Below, in pieces: positions 1 to 10,830 of a stretch of DNA of 64,000 nt (the stretch's first letter is position 1; each line of letters opens with the position of its first letter). Source of the DNA: Shinisaurus crocodilurus. Lineage: Eukaryota > Chordata > Lepidosauria > Squamata > Shinisauridae. The translations under genes were made by a program, and so were the position numbers. The notes beneath the pieces were generated by a model. It had not been told where the DNA came from. It saw only the letters and a list, made by a program, of their open reading frames with translations, and made no database searches. The DNA is taken from positions 285,174,521-285,238,520 of the forward strand of contig CM037876.1 of the NCBI GenBank assembly GCA_021292165.1. The letters are read 5' to 3'.

Positions 1-208
1 CTATGAACTAGAAGGCCCACTGTATTACTGACACTGAACCCCCACATAATGCTACAGAAAAGGGAGAGAAGCTGCTAAACAAAAGAGTTTGGCTAGCATC
101 TAGCCCACAGCTTTTTAAATCCCATTGAAGTCAATGGGAATAAAGCAGCATAAATTATATGCAGGATTGCTGCCTACAGCAGTATCATGAGTAGCATCCA
201 ATTTAATA
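1..208. other. TC2N intronic or flanking sequence, no feature seen
   Basis: No exon, recognisable repeat or RNA gene was seen here. It lies 3' of the last TC2N exon visible in the window, so it is probably intron of that gene. Confidence 0.4.
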
Positions 209-845
209 TCATATTACTGCTATAAATTTCCTAAAAACAGTTTGTGAAGTGCTTCTGGAATAGAGAGGGCTTGTGGGCAGGAAATAAACCCAGGGACCGT
301 GTAAGGCTTTATAGGCCAAAACGAGTACCTTGAATCGGGCTTGGAAACATACAGGCAGCCAGTGCAAGCAGGCCAGATAAGGTGCTATATGTTCAGACTT
401 TCTTGACCCTGTTATCAATCTGGCTGCCACATTTTGCATGAGCTACAGCTTCTGAACTGTCTTCAAAGGCAGCCCCATGTAGAGTGCATTGCAGTAATCT
501 AACCTGGAGGTTACCAGAGCATAGACAACTGAAGCCAGGTTATCCCTGTCCAGATAGGGGCGTAGCTGGGGCATCAATCGGTTGATAGAAGGCACTCCAT
601 GCCACTGAAGCCACCTGAGCCTCAAGTAACGAAGATGGCTCCAGGAGAACCCCCAAGCTATGAACCTGCTCTTTCAGGCAACCCCATCCAGAACAGGTTG
701 AGCACCCTCCATCAGGTCAGAAGATCCACCCCTAACAGCATACTGATTTTGTCTGGATTGAGTTTCAGTTTATTAGCCCTCATCCAGTCCATTGTCGCAG
801 ATAGGCACCGATCTAGCACATCCACAATTTCTCTTGGGTCACTCA
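209..845 (-). mobile_element. L2-type LINE fragment, reverse transcriptase C-terminal part
   Basis: The minus-strand translation gives the end of an L2-clade LINE polyprotein in broken frames: KLNPDK near 760, then SRLDYCNALYMGLP (443-625) and LHWLPV...FKVLVLAYKALHGP (209-439). The same motifs occur in the much longer L2 copy at 43.5-46.2 kb (SRLDYCNALYVGLP, LHWLPVACRAKFKVLVL). Stop codons and frame changes separate the pieces, so it is a dead fragment. It lies 3' of the TC2N exon at 1200-1291, probably in the next intron. Family assignment rests on remembered L2/CR1-clade motifs. Confidence 0.8.
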
Positions 846-1199
846 GTTTTATGACTACAAATGTGTCCTATCTTTTTCCAGTGCACATCACAATGACTTC
901 TAGGGACAAACATTTTCGTCCTTGTAAGGCACCGAAAATTAGGTGAAAGTGCATTGTTCATTACTTATCATACTTTTTTTGCTAACCCGGCCACAAACAT
1001 TTACACATGAAATGCATTTAGAACCAATGGAGCAGAACTCTGAAAGAGGATGAAATAATTTCTGACGTAATTCATCAGCCACACAAAATTCTTAACATTT
1101 CTTGGCATTGTAAGCATCATAAGCATAAGATTAACACTGCACAATAAGGTGACACATTTATAAGTGGGGACAGGCTTTTGGGTTATGAAAAGAATTTAC

Positions 1200-1291
1200 C
1201 TGGATGAATCGGTGGGGCGGACTTGTAAGATCAAACATAGAGTGACTTAGAGAAGCTGAGCCTGGCAATGTGCTACTCCTTAAGTCACAAA
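1200..1291 (-). CDS. TC2N: TC2N, fourth coding exon seen (VCDLR exon)
   Basis: This is an internal coding exon of TC2N (tandem C2 domains, nuclear), a protein with an N-terminal linker and two C-terminal C2 domains. A pyrimidine-rich acceptor ending TTTCAG precedes the exon at 1292, and the donor GTAAAT begins at 1199. With the single base carried from the previous exon it reads VCDLRSSTLPGSASLSHSMF followed by DLTSPPHRFIQ, close to the TC2N linker I remember (VCDLRTNKLPGS...SMFDLT...RFIQ). It is 92 nt, enters in phase 1 and ends in phase 0. The exons for the two C2 domains must lie beyond the left edge. Identity is by recalled homology; splice sites and frame are seen directly. Confidence 0.9.
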
Positions 1292-1380
1292 CTGAAAGAG
1301 AAAAGGAGACCCTTGTTGAAATCTCGGGAACAACACAGCCTGTACCAGAATGGAGTAGAGATCAGATTGTTAAAAAACAG

Positions 1381-1540
1381 TTATTATTTATTTCATTTCT
1401 ATACCGCCCAATAGCCGAAGCTCTCTGGGCTGTTTACAATTATAAAACACAATAAAATACAATATAAAATACAAACAATAAAAACATCATTAAAAATTCA
1501 CTACTAGACATTTAAAACAATTTAAAAATTACTTAAGAGA
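1381..1540 (-). mobile_element. LINE (L2-like) 3' tail fragment
   Basis: In reverse this reads as the common squamate LINE tail: 'agagagcttcggctattgg', then 'gcggtatagaaatgaaat' and an A/T-rich end. Related plus-strand tails occur at 33155, 35733 and 61690. It begins about 90 bp from the TC2N exon at 1200-1291, on the exon's 5' side. Confidence 0.6.
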
Positions 1541-1616
1541 TCAGACTCAGAAGCAAGTAACACCCTAAGGATGGGCAGTTGCATCACAGGCTCATTCTGA
1601 CCGTTGTGCATCAATT

Positions 1617-1775
1617 CTTTCTTTCTTTCTTTCTTCATTCATTTTCTATTCCGCCCAATAGCCAAAGCTCTCCGGGCAGTGTACAACAATCAATTTAAAA
1701 ATACAATAAAATACACTTAAATATAAACAATAAAAACATCAAAAATTTAAAACCAATTTTAAATTACAGATCACA
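1617..1775 (-). mobile_element. Second LINE 3' tail fragment with (TTCT)n
   Basis: A second copy of the tail seen at 1381-1540 ('ccgcccaatagccaaagctc', then A-rich sequence), preceded by a short TTCT tract at 1617-1635. The pair lies in direct orientation about 240 bp apart. Confidence 0.55.
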
Positions 1776-2260
1776 ATGACTCAAATTTTATAGGGCACAA
1801 TCCAGTGGGAACTTTTCTTGTGCAGGCCTTGTTAAAATGAATTGAAGCCACATGCATGCTCTTGCAGTAGTTCCCTTCCTACAGATTAGCGTCCACACAG
1901 AGGAAAACATTATTTTTGCTGAGCTTTTTATGGTTGCTGTGTTACTTCTTCCCAAGCAAAGTGAACTCTTCTTAGGATCAGGCGAGAACACAATGGCGTA
2001 TTATAGTATCCTTTGTGAAAATTCTAATTTATTTGTTAATAACCAATAAATCATGGGTTCATTGACAGCAGAAGGTCAGCCTAGGCAGTGCTAGTTCCTC
2101 AAACAAGATCATTTGAACAAGCTCAGAGACTTCCAAGCTGCATCTGCTCGGTTTCCACTACTAGCAGCCAGGTTAGTCACTACTCCTAAACTATTTTCTC
2201 TGGCTCAAGACAATACCTTTAGCTTTTGCTTTTGCTTTCCAGAAAACTCTATACATCTAA
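1776..2260. other. TC2N intron, no feature recognised
   Basis: Intronic sequence between the TC2N exons at 1200-1291 and 4926-5105. Short open frames occur on both strands but none has splice sites or a recognisable product. Confidence 0.4.
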
Positions 2261-2750
2261 GAGAGTAATCCTATGGTCCCTGGGTGAGCGTCGCAGGGAC
2301 CACAGGATGGTGTGGTAAACCCCTTCCAAGGTTGGAGACAGCGCTCTGACCTCGGAAGGGGGAGTCAGAGAGCTGATCCCCACCTCCATCCCCTCGCAGC
2401 TGGCGCAGAGAGAATAACATCGGCTGTCTCTCAGAGGTCGGAAAATCGACCTTGGAGAGGGGGAAAAGGGGGCGTTCTGTTGGGCGGGGAGGGGTGGACA
2501 CTGGAGAGGCCAGGATATGATTTATCTTGAGCATCCTCCAGCCTCCTTCCCTCCCCCTCCTAAGCCTTGCTAGATTGGCTAAAAAGCCCCTCTAGTGAAA
2601 ATAAAGGAGATCAGAGGACGGGGAGGCGAAGATTGCCTCCAGTACTCCTTCCACACTGCTGGGTTCAGTCCAGCAGGCTCGGAAGCCTCCAAGTTTGGGT
2701 ATTTCTAAGCAGCTATGGACTGCTTAGAAAGTCCTATGGACTGCGCCCTA
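2261..2750 (+). repeat. GC-rich interspersed repeat, family A
   Basis: About 490 bp, starting near 'taatcctatggtccct' and ending 'ctgcgcccta'. The core has paired phrases such as 'ccaaggttggagacagc' and 'gaccttggagaggggga'. The same order of phrases occurs in reverse at 41700-42154 and in forward orientation at 34790-35393, so it is an interspersed family. The ends resemble an inverted 'agggcgcaatcc' terminus, suggesting a non-autonomous DNA element. Class is not certain. Confidence 0.55.
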
Positions 2751-2959
2751 AACAGCCAAACATCTTGGATGCTTTCATCCCCTTAGCAGAACTGTCAATT
2801 TAATTAACCTGTATCTCTTCCCTTCAGAGTCTTGCCCCTGAACAGCTTTAGTGCTGTAAAGGGCTTCAAAGAGCTTGAAAGTTTTGCCAAAGGATCAGAT
2901 ACAGATATAAAAATGGTCTGAAAGCACATAAGATAGTTATGCTGCTGTAGCTAAGCATG

Positions 2960-4124
2960 TCTGGCCCGGTAAGCTGCCTAGATGGAAAGGCTGTCTAGGG
3001 ACAAAGTGCCTCATGATATCCTGATTAGCAAGCTAGCTAAAAGTGGGCTGGATGGAACAACTATCAGGTGGAGCCACAATTGGCTACAGAATCGGACTCA
3101 AAGAGTGCTTATCAATGGTACCTTCTCAAACTGGGGAGAGGTAACGAGCGCGGTACCACAGGGCTTGGTCCTGGGCCCAGTGCTCTTCAACATTTTTATT
3201 AATGACTTGGATGAGGAGGTGTAGGGAATGCTTATCAAATTTGCAGATGACACAAAGTTAGGTGGAACAGCTAATACTCTGGAAGACAGAAACAAAATTC
3301 AACGCGATCTTGATAGGCTGGAGCGCTGGGCCAAAAACAACAGAATGAAATTTAATAGGGATAAATGCCAAGTGCTGCACCTAGGGAAAGGAAACCAAAT
3401 GCAGAGTTACAGAATAGGGGACACTTGGCTCAACAATACTACAAGTGAGAAGGATCTTGGAATTGTGGTAGATCACAAACTGAATATGAGCCAGCAATGC
3501 AATGTGGCTGCAAAGAAGGCAAATGCTATTTGGGGCTGCATTAATAGAAGTATAGCTTCCAAATCGCGTGAAGTGATTTTACCCTTTACTCAGCACTGGT
3601 TAGGCTTCATCTTGAGTACTGCGTCCAGTTCTGGGCACCACACTTTAAGAAGGATGTAGACAAACTGGAGAGGGTTCAGAGGAGGGCAACAAAGATGATA
3701 AAGGGACTGGAAACAAGGCCCTATGAGGAGAGACTGAAAGAACTGGGCATGTTTAGCCTTCAGAAGAGGAGACTGAGGGGAGCTATGACAGCACTCTTCC
3801 AGTATTTGAAGGGTTGTCACACAGAGGAGGGCCAGGATCTCTTCTCCATCATCCCAGTTTGCAGGACACGGAATAATGGGCTTAAGTTACAGGAACCCAG
3901 ATTCCACCTAAACATCAGGAAAAAATTTCTGACTGCCAGAGCAATAAGACAATGGAACCAACTACCTAGGGAGGTGGTGGGCTCTCCCAATTTGGAGGCA
4001 TTCAAGGTGAAGCTGGACGGCCATCTGTCAGGGATGCTTTGACCTGGATTCCTGCATGGAGCAGGTGGTTGGACTCTATGGCCTTGTAGGCCCCTTCCAA
4101 CTCTACTTTTCTATGATTCTATGA
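2960..4124 (+). mobile_element. CR1 LINE, 3' part with reverse transcriptase remnant
   Basis: A CR1-clade LINE covering the reverse transcriptase palm/thumb and the 3'UTR. Readable motifs in order are [67 protein letters not shown] (the FADD catalytic box near 3240), [36 protein letters not shown] and the C-terminal WNQLPREVV. An in-frame TAG interrupts the protein between DEEV and MLIKFADD near 3224, and frames shift near 3600-3700, so it is inactive. The 3' end has the CR1 signature: 'ccttgtaggccccttccaac' followed by repeated 'attctatg' (about 4110-4124). The element is 5'-truncated, as most CR1 copies are. Confidence 0.92.
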
Positions 4125-4389
4125 CCACATGCCAGCCACATTTCTGAGAGTAGGAGTGCAGTAAAAATGCCAAAAATAAAATACCTACATACAAAAGATG
4201 AGCATTACCATGGAAAAAGGTTTTTAGGACTGGTAAAGTACTATTTAATCTCCTTTATTCTTCCTCATTTTAGTGCAGACTCATTCTGTTTGCTCTAAAG
4301 AAAAATAATCAGAATGCAACAGGAGTAGCTGCAACCACTGTTGTCTATTGCAAATGGTTACTGTATTTATTGAACATTTGTGGCTGCCA

Positions 4390-4480
4390 TTTTGTTTATG
4401 TATTCATTCAACTTATGAGTCACCTGATAGCCAAAGCTCTCAAGGCGATGAACATGAAGTAAAACACAATAAAAATTAAT
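4390..4480 (-). mobile_element. LINE tail fragment (L2-like, reverse)
   Basis: Contains 'tagccaaagctctcaaggc' and an AAAACACAATAAAA stretch, as in the tails at 1381 and 1617. It is diverged and short, and lies in the TC2N intron. Confidence 0.45.
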
Positions 4481-4925
4481 AACATCCAGAATCAGAAGAG
4501 CAGCCACAAACACGGTTTTAAGAAGCAAAGACTAAAATACTGAGCAGACACACAAACTCTGTGGCCATAGAAGGCCACTCTGGGGAAGAAGCAACTAGGA
4601 GACAGACCAAGATCTCATTCTAAACATTTCCATTGCTCTGTATGAGCTTTATGTGCATATTGTTTTGCAATCCTTGCTTCGTCACTCCAGCACAACCACC
4701 CTGTTTTAGTAAAGCTGAGAACGAGTAGCATGCTCCCAATGGCCCACTGAGTTCATGGCTGAACAGGGGACTCTCAAGCAAAGTCATTTGGATCCAAATA
4801 CAACACTAATCTCTGGATTGCCCAAATGGTCTTATTGCCCATTTATTCTACCTGCAGAGGGTGAAAAGAAAAAGCAAAAATAAAATAAAATAAAATGTGT
4901 GGCATTGTTATATATTTTTTTTTAC

Positions 4926-5105
4926 CTGAGCCATATAGTCTTCTATTGTCCAATTTTTCTGTGCGGCACTGAGTCAAATCTGGAGAGACAGGCGGTGGCT
5001 GCTGGTGCATATAGAATGGGTTATACACCACATCAACAAGGGGTCTTTGCTGGTATGCACTGGAAAGTTCTGCTTTCCGGTCCCCAAAATATGTTACAGC
5101 AGAAC
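4926..5105 (-). CDS. TC2N: TC2N, third coding exon seen (YNPFYM exon)
   Basis: A 180-nt phase-1 internal exon. The acceptor 'ggttcacag' ends at 5106 and the donor GTAAAA begins at 4925. It reads GSAVTYFGDRKAELSSAYQQ, then RPLVDVVYNPFYMHQQ, PPPVSPDLTQCRTEK and LDNRRLYGS. The blocks FGDRK-ELSS, VYNPFYM, SPDL and RLYGS match the TC2N linker region I recall. It joins in frame to the exon at 7680-7907 (GGIQ-G) and to 1200-1291 (GS-V). No domain is expected here; the region precedes the C2 domains. Confidence 0.93.
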
Positions 5106-7576
5106 CTGTGAACCATGATTTATATTATTAGGCAACACAGCATTTTGCTAAAATCTTCTGTAAAGTATGAGCAGGAGGTCAGCAGTGAAAAAACAGATGT
5201 TTCCTGTGTAAAGGTCAGTAGCTGAGCTGGGAAATAGGCTTTCAAAAAATAAAAGGTTTGCCTGGATCCAAGTACTTTCACTGAGTATTGATACCAAGCA
5301 ATATTACGTATGTTTTTTAAAAGGTGAAAAAAATAGGAAATGTAGGTACATTACTTTGCATAGTTACTGATATTTGCAGAGCATTAAAAATTATATTAAA
5401 ATAGGTGTATTCTAGTGTTTTAGTTAGAACTACTACTAGACATTTATTTTGTGCCAATGTTAAAGTATGTTTAGTGCCATGCAGGAAACAAAAGCAAGCA
5501 GGTTCCTGACCAATCAAGTATACAGTCAAAGGGGTGACTTAGATACAATGCTGTCACATGAAAAGCACCTACCCATGTAAGTATACCATGCATTTGGAAT
5601 CACGTATAAAAAGAGTGCTTACTATGTGCTACAGCAGCATGCCAGAGAAGTGTCCACCTAGACCACAACTTACTGGCCTGCCAATGCTGTATACGTATGG
5701 CACATGTGTCATATGCCATTTAAATGTGACACTGATCACTTTGAATAGTGATACAGATAAGTGCTTCTCACACAGTATTAACATTACTAGGCAAGAGTTT
5801 GGATCCAAGATCTGCCTTCTGTTGACAGAAGGGCTTTGCTCATGGAAGGTGCCTCTGCTGGATTTTTGAGGATCCCTTTCCCCCTGCACAACAGCTCACT
5901 CCATTCAACAGGGTCCCCTGACTCTTTGTGTAGCATTTTTAGGGGACTGGAGTGGCTGCTGTGCGGTGTTGGCAAAGAAATCTATTCCGCCAGCCCAGTT
6001 GCATGCGTTTAAATCTGGATCCAACCCAGGGTATAAACACAGCAGAAGCGTACAGGATTCTTCTGAACGGTTTTAGCCCTCTTGCTCTACAATGTGGTTT
6101 CTTTACTTTCGATGACGCTGCCTAGAGGAATGGACATTTTTAACTGTGTTAAAAATCCAAATGCATTTAGATAAAATTGGAATGCAATCATCCTTGGGGC
6201 TATGAGGAAGCTATAGTTAACTGTGGCTTCCTGGTTTGTTTCTCCAGTTGTGCAAAGAGAGGAGCTTGCTGCTTGTGGGTGTATGAAGCTTCCTCATATC
6301 TCAGCTTATTAAACTGAGATTTCATTGTCCCAATGTGGCAACTTTTGAAGAATCAAGTCCATCAGCATGGTTAGAAATTTTAGATCTGTTTCAGCAAAGT
6401 ATTTCAGAAAAAGAGAAATTCCAAGCATTCTATATTTTCTAAATCAACAGATGCAGAATATCTTATTGATGTATAATCTTAATTCTGCAGAGTCTACTTC
6501 TAGTGCAACAAAATATTTGGTTTGGTTTTCAATTGCAAGATCAGGAATGCATTGCACAGCAAATCTCCTGTCTTGCAAAAAGCACCCTGAGCTGAGAGTC
6601 CTTGAGGTGCATAAATTTCAAAATAAGATACTGTTCAAGCACTCAAAGGATTCCAGGGGGGGGGGGGGAAGAGGAGCTACAGCTTCAAAAGAGACAAACA
6701 AAAGAGCACATTGTCATGGGAACCATATCTGCTTGGGAAAAGACCTTGGCACTGCCTTCCAATCCAAACCAGCTAATGGTAATAATAGTTGGAATACAAA
6801 CTATGGCCTGAAAAATAAATCTAATTATTTGAAGGGATTGCTTAAACGATCTTGAAATAGTAATTCTAACTTCATACTCTTATTGGCTTGCACATTCAGA
6901 AGGGTGAATATGAAGCTGAAAAGACTAAAACCAGTCCCAGTAAAAGTCAGAAGCTTTCATTCTGGGGCAAATCATTACACAAACAGTGGAAGGGTGGTTG
7001 CCTTTAGTCTTAAGAGCTGTATGTATTGCAGAATTCCCTGAAGGTACATAGCAGTCTATTAAACTATCTGAAACAGTAAGCGAGAGTATATGGCTTATCA
7101 AGGTAAATTTAGGGATGTATGAGAGTTTTACTTCAAATCTGCCCCATTTGCAACCCCAAAGACAACCTTGGATGTGGTCACATTCCAAAAAAATGTGCAT
7201 TATTTAAAAGATGTGCATTTTTAAAAGTGCACATTTTTTAAAAATGTGCATGTTTACACTTTCGTCTATGGGAGAAGTACACATTTTCAGTGTGCACTTT
7301 ATGTACATATTTTGATTTGGAAAGAAAAAAAGCTCATGTTTGGCAATGGGAACAAGATGAACCGAGCTGAGGTGAAAACAGGAGAATATTGATGAGCTTG
7401 AACCTCGTTGATTTTCCCATCCCTAAAATTCATTGCAAATATAGGCAGGGTTTGCTCACTCAGGATAACAACTCCATCAACTGCCTCTGTAAAAACATGG
7501 ATATCCCCCCGCCCCCCATCGCATAAAACAACCTTGTACAAACACATCTAACGACAGCTACCAGAAGGTTCTTTGC
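5106..7576. other. TC2N intron
   Basis: Intron between the TC2N exons at 7680-7907 and 4926-5105. It holds a poly-G run near 6658-6672 and degenerate A/T-rich repeats of an 'aaaatgtgcatt' motif at about 7180-7320. No coding exon, RNA gene or clear full-length element was seen. Confidence 0.6.
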
Positions 7577-7625
7577 AGGGCTTTTTTTCTGGTGGAACTC
7601 ACCGGAACTGAGCTCCAGCACCTTT
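7577..7625. repeat. Short fragment of a dispersed repeat
   Basis: 'ggctttttttctggtggaac' followed by 'tcaccggaactgagctccag' resembles a repeat I have met in many squamate sequences. It has no partner in this window and the class is unknown. Confidence 0.3.
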
Positions 7626-7662
7626 TCTTCTATTAATTGCATTACAATTTAATCGCCATCTA

Positions 7663-7914
<252 letters not shown>

Positions 7915-8318
7915 TTAACATAAAAAGCATGACAAGCACATTCAGCCTTGAATGAGCAGTCTGAAATGATCTTTTGTGTTTTAATAGGATCAGAGACGAA
8001 CAGGCTTTCCATCCTGTTGATGCATCCGGAGACAGGGAGTAGTGGATAGTAAGTATATCAGTCCTGACAACATTTGCACTAGTTCTAAAGTACTGTAACC
8101 CAATCCTATTTTCCAGTTACTTACCACTGCTGATTCAGGGAAGATTTTAAAAGGTAAATACTAAAGGTAAGATATGAATTAACTCAAAATTACATACACA
8201 AAACTTATTTTTTCCCTTCATAGTATGTAGAAGGTATTTAACACAAGCATGAAACTTTAACTCTAATAACCAGAGTTAAGTAAGCACATGTCAAGTCTCT
8301 CATGCACACACAAGTACG

Positions 8319-8572
8319 TACAGTAATACCTTGGATTACAAGTAACTTGGTTTGAGAGCGTTTTGCAAGCCAAGCAAATTTTTAAATATTTATTTAATTT
8401 TTTTTTACTTGATATACAAGCGACGTCTTGCAAGACAAGTACTGTAGTACGGCTTAAATTAAAAAACTCTGTACAAATATTTTTTGGGGGATTTCGTTTT
8501 GATATAAGAGTGTTTTGGATTACAAGCATGTTTCCGGAACGAATTATGCTCTCAATCCAAGGCATGACTGTA
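8319..8572 (+). mobile_element. Tigger/pogo-like MITE, copy 1 (complete, 250 bp)
   Basis: The element body is 8321-8570 with TA at both flanks (8319-8320 and 8571-8572). Inverted ends begin CAGTAATACCTTGGATT and, reversed at the right, CAGTCATGCCTTGGATT. Both the CAG terminus and TA duplication fit the pogo/Tigger branch of Tc1-mariner. Three further copies lie in the window (17658, 18350, 47071). There is no transposase, so it is non-autonomous. Confidence 0.85.
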
Positions 8573-8579
8573 CATGTTC

Positions 8580-8960
8580 TGCTACAGCAGGAGTGTTGAA
8601 TCTCAGGCCTGTGAGGCAATTCCGGCTGGCCTAGGGTCCCAATCCAGCCCTCAGGATTTCCTCAGATGGCTCTCCCCATTTTCCCCAACCACCAAGTGTT
8701 CAGTCATTTCCCAGTTTTTGTGCAGGGTTGGGGCTGTTTCATTCTAAAAAGTTGAAATGTCTCTCCTAAGGCTTAGTTACTGGAAGTACGAGCTTTAAGC
8801 TAAAATATGCTGGTATTTTGGGCCCTGCCCCTTTTGCCTTTGGCCCTACCCTTTTTGCCTTCAGCATCACCCACCCCTGGAATGCAGCCCCCCCCCCCAA
8901 CTTCTCCAAAACTGAATTCAGCCCTCAGGCTGAAAGAAGTTCAACATCCCTGTGCTACAG
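8580..8960. mobile_element. hAT-type MITE with perfect 8-bp target duplication
   Basis: The body is 8588-8952, from CAGGAGTGTTGAA to TTCAACATCCCTG: imperfect hAT-like termini starting with CAG. It is flanked on both sides by TGCTACAG (8580-8587 and 8953-8960), a perfect 8-bp target duplication as expected for hAT. It has no coding capacity. It lies only about 10 bp from the Tigger-like MITE ending at 8570. The interior has a C-run at 8889-8898. Confidence 0.85.
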
Positions 8961-9125
8961 AATGGAACAAAGAGATACTCTTGGGTCAGACAGTTCTCAG
9001 TAATGACAAGGTAGGTAAGTCAACAAAATACAAATTACATTCCATCACCAATTATAGCACATGGGACAAACAATATCTGTCCCAGGGTAACACTGTTTGC
9101 TGTATTAGTATTAGGGCTCTCACTG

Positions 9126-9680
9126 GATTAAATCAATCTTAGATGATCAAGGGAGTTTAAATCAATTGATGAATCAGTTGATTATATCTTCATACCTTTG
9201 CACTAACTCAGTCACACATTTTTAAGAAGAAAGTGTGCTCTCAGTGTTAGGAAATCATAAGTTTATATGTCACAGTAGAGTGTGAGAATGAACATAATGC
9301 CTGCCATCTGCATCATGATCATCATCATCATTGTGTTGGGGAATACCATTTTAGTCAATTAATTTAAACAATGTGTTTAATTGTTTATTTATTTTAAATA
9401 GGGCCTACAGCCCTAAATGTATATATAATTTGTACTCTACTTTTTTAGGATCAGATACTGTGAGATTACAACTAGATATTCACACATTACATAGGGGGTG
9501 CTTCTAGATGAGGTTTTTATCACACCATTCCCCTACCTCATAAACTTATGATTTCCTAACACTGAGAGCACACTTTCTTCTTAAAAATGTGTGACTGAGT
9601 TAGTGCAAAGGTATGAAGATATAATCAACTGATTCATCAATTGATTTAAACTCCCTTGATCATCTAAGATTGATTTAATC
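9126..9680. repeat. Perfect 141-bp inverted repeat with 273-bp spacer
   Basis: Bases 9126-9266 are the exact reverse complement of 9540-9680 by base-by-base comparison; pairing stops at both ends (9125/9681 and 9267/9539). The outer ends begin GATTAAATCAATC. The spacer contains a 'catcatcatcatcatt' tract and is not self-complementary. No target duplication was found beside the outer ends. It may be a MITE with long inverted ends or a recent inverted duplication. It lies in the TC2N intron, 386 bp from the start exon. Confidence 0.85.
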
Positions 9681-9884
9681 TTATGGGGGATCCCGATGAC
9701 ATCATCTTCCATTAATAACCCTCCCACGTTTTCCCACCATTTCTTCTCCTTTTTCTTACCACAGAAGATCCAATAAGGAAAAAAATACAGAGTAATTGCA
9801 CAATGTCTTTCAATTGAAACCCTCTGTCTGGAAGCACCCAAGCCCAACTAATATCATTACTCTTTTGTTGCTTTTTTTACAGTA

Positions 9885-10012
9885 TATATTTTAAATTTTT
9901 ATACTGTTTTAATGTATTTTATCCTGTTTTTATCTTATGTACATCGCCCAGGGTGGCCAGTTTGCGGCCAGATGGGCGATAAATAAATGCAAATAATAAA
10001 TAATTAATAAAT
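9885..10012 (+). mobile_element. L2 LINE 3' tail
   Basis: 'tacatcgcccagggtggcca' followed by 'ggccagatgggcgat' and an AAATAAATGCAAATAATAAAT tail matches the 3' end of the L2 copy at 46.1 kb. It is 5'-truncated and ends about 55 bp from the TC2N start exon. Confidence 0.8.
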
Positions 10013-10065
10013 ATACCAATATACCCATTCCAGAACTAAAACATGCACAATTTAACTGAACTCAC

Positions 10066-10150
10066 CATCATGCTTTTCTTTCTCCATATACAAACACCCA
10101 CTACAACAGTTCTTGATGCATTCTGCTGCCATTACTGCTTCTAATGCAAG
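10066..10150 (-). CDS. TC2N: TC2N, start-codon exon
   Basis: The acceptor 'ttccag' ends at 10151, so the exon starts with 18 nt of 5'UTR. The ATG is at 10132-10130, and the donor GTGAGT starts at 10065. Coding reads MAAECIKNCCSGCLYMEKEK then HD, leaving one base for the next codon. The pattern M-A-x-E-x-I-K-x-C-C-x-G-C-x-Y closely resembles the TC2N N-terminus I recall ([20 protein letters not shown]). The cysteine pair near the start could be a lipidation site, but that is inference. Because the exon has an upstream acceptor, at least one 5' non-coding exon must lie at higher coordinates. Confidence 0.92.
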
Positions 10151-10384
10151 CTGGAATACATACAGCCAAGGAACCAAGGTAGGTATCTGCCCTGAAAATT
10201 AACCATCACATTAAATCAGAAATATAGTAATTTAGGTGAAATCTTTTTCTTTGTTTTTACAGCATTTTCCCCACTTTGTGCACTGTTCAGTGCAGTGCTT
10301 AGGAGTACAACATCTGAAATAAAATAACATTTTCCATCACTGGAGCCTATGTTAGGTACAGTCTAGTCATAAATTAACAAATTT

Positions 10385-10830
10385 ATATTCCAGCGCATTC
10401 TATGCTCAGGACAGTTACAAACCATAACTTGAAAACATGATTTAAAAATATATATTAATAAATTTATAAAAACAAACAAGACTACAAAGTAAAACATCCC
10501 AAACAGTAGCAATTATCTGGCACAACAGACCTCAAGTCTTAAGTGCCTTTCTGAATAAGGTGTTGCAGCTCCTTCTGAAAGCCATTCGTGAAGCTCTTTA
10601 ACTAACCTTCTAAGGAGGCTATTTCACAGCAAAGGGACCACCACCAAAAAAGCCCTATCTCTTACTGAGTTCATGTAGTAATTGAACAGGGTACCTGTTG
10701 CAGATCTTAACTGGCAGGGCAAATAATGTATTAGGAGAGGTGCTCCTGTAGCTATGTGGGTCCCAAACTATGAAGGGAATTAAAGGTTAAAACCACTAGC
10801 TAAAATTGAGCCTGGGGGCAAAATAGTTGC
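10385..10830 (-). mobile_element. Old LINE 3' region (L2-like), diverged
   Basis: The reverse strand shows a degraded version of the end of a LINE ORF ('gagatagggctttt' with 'ggtggtccc', compare 'gagggccttctctgtggtgg' in the L2 at 45.9 kb) and an A-rich end near 10385-10480. No frame remains open. It lies upstream of the TC2N start codon. Confidence 0.45.

Noticed and set aside
8341..8570. Coding function of frames inside the Tigger-like MITEs (78-118 codons)
   Set aside because: They recur because the MITE is repeated, differ in length between copies, and match no transposase motif.
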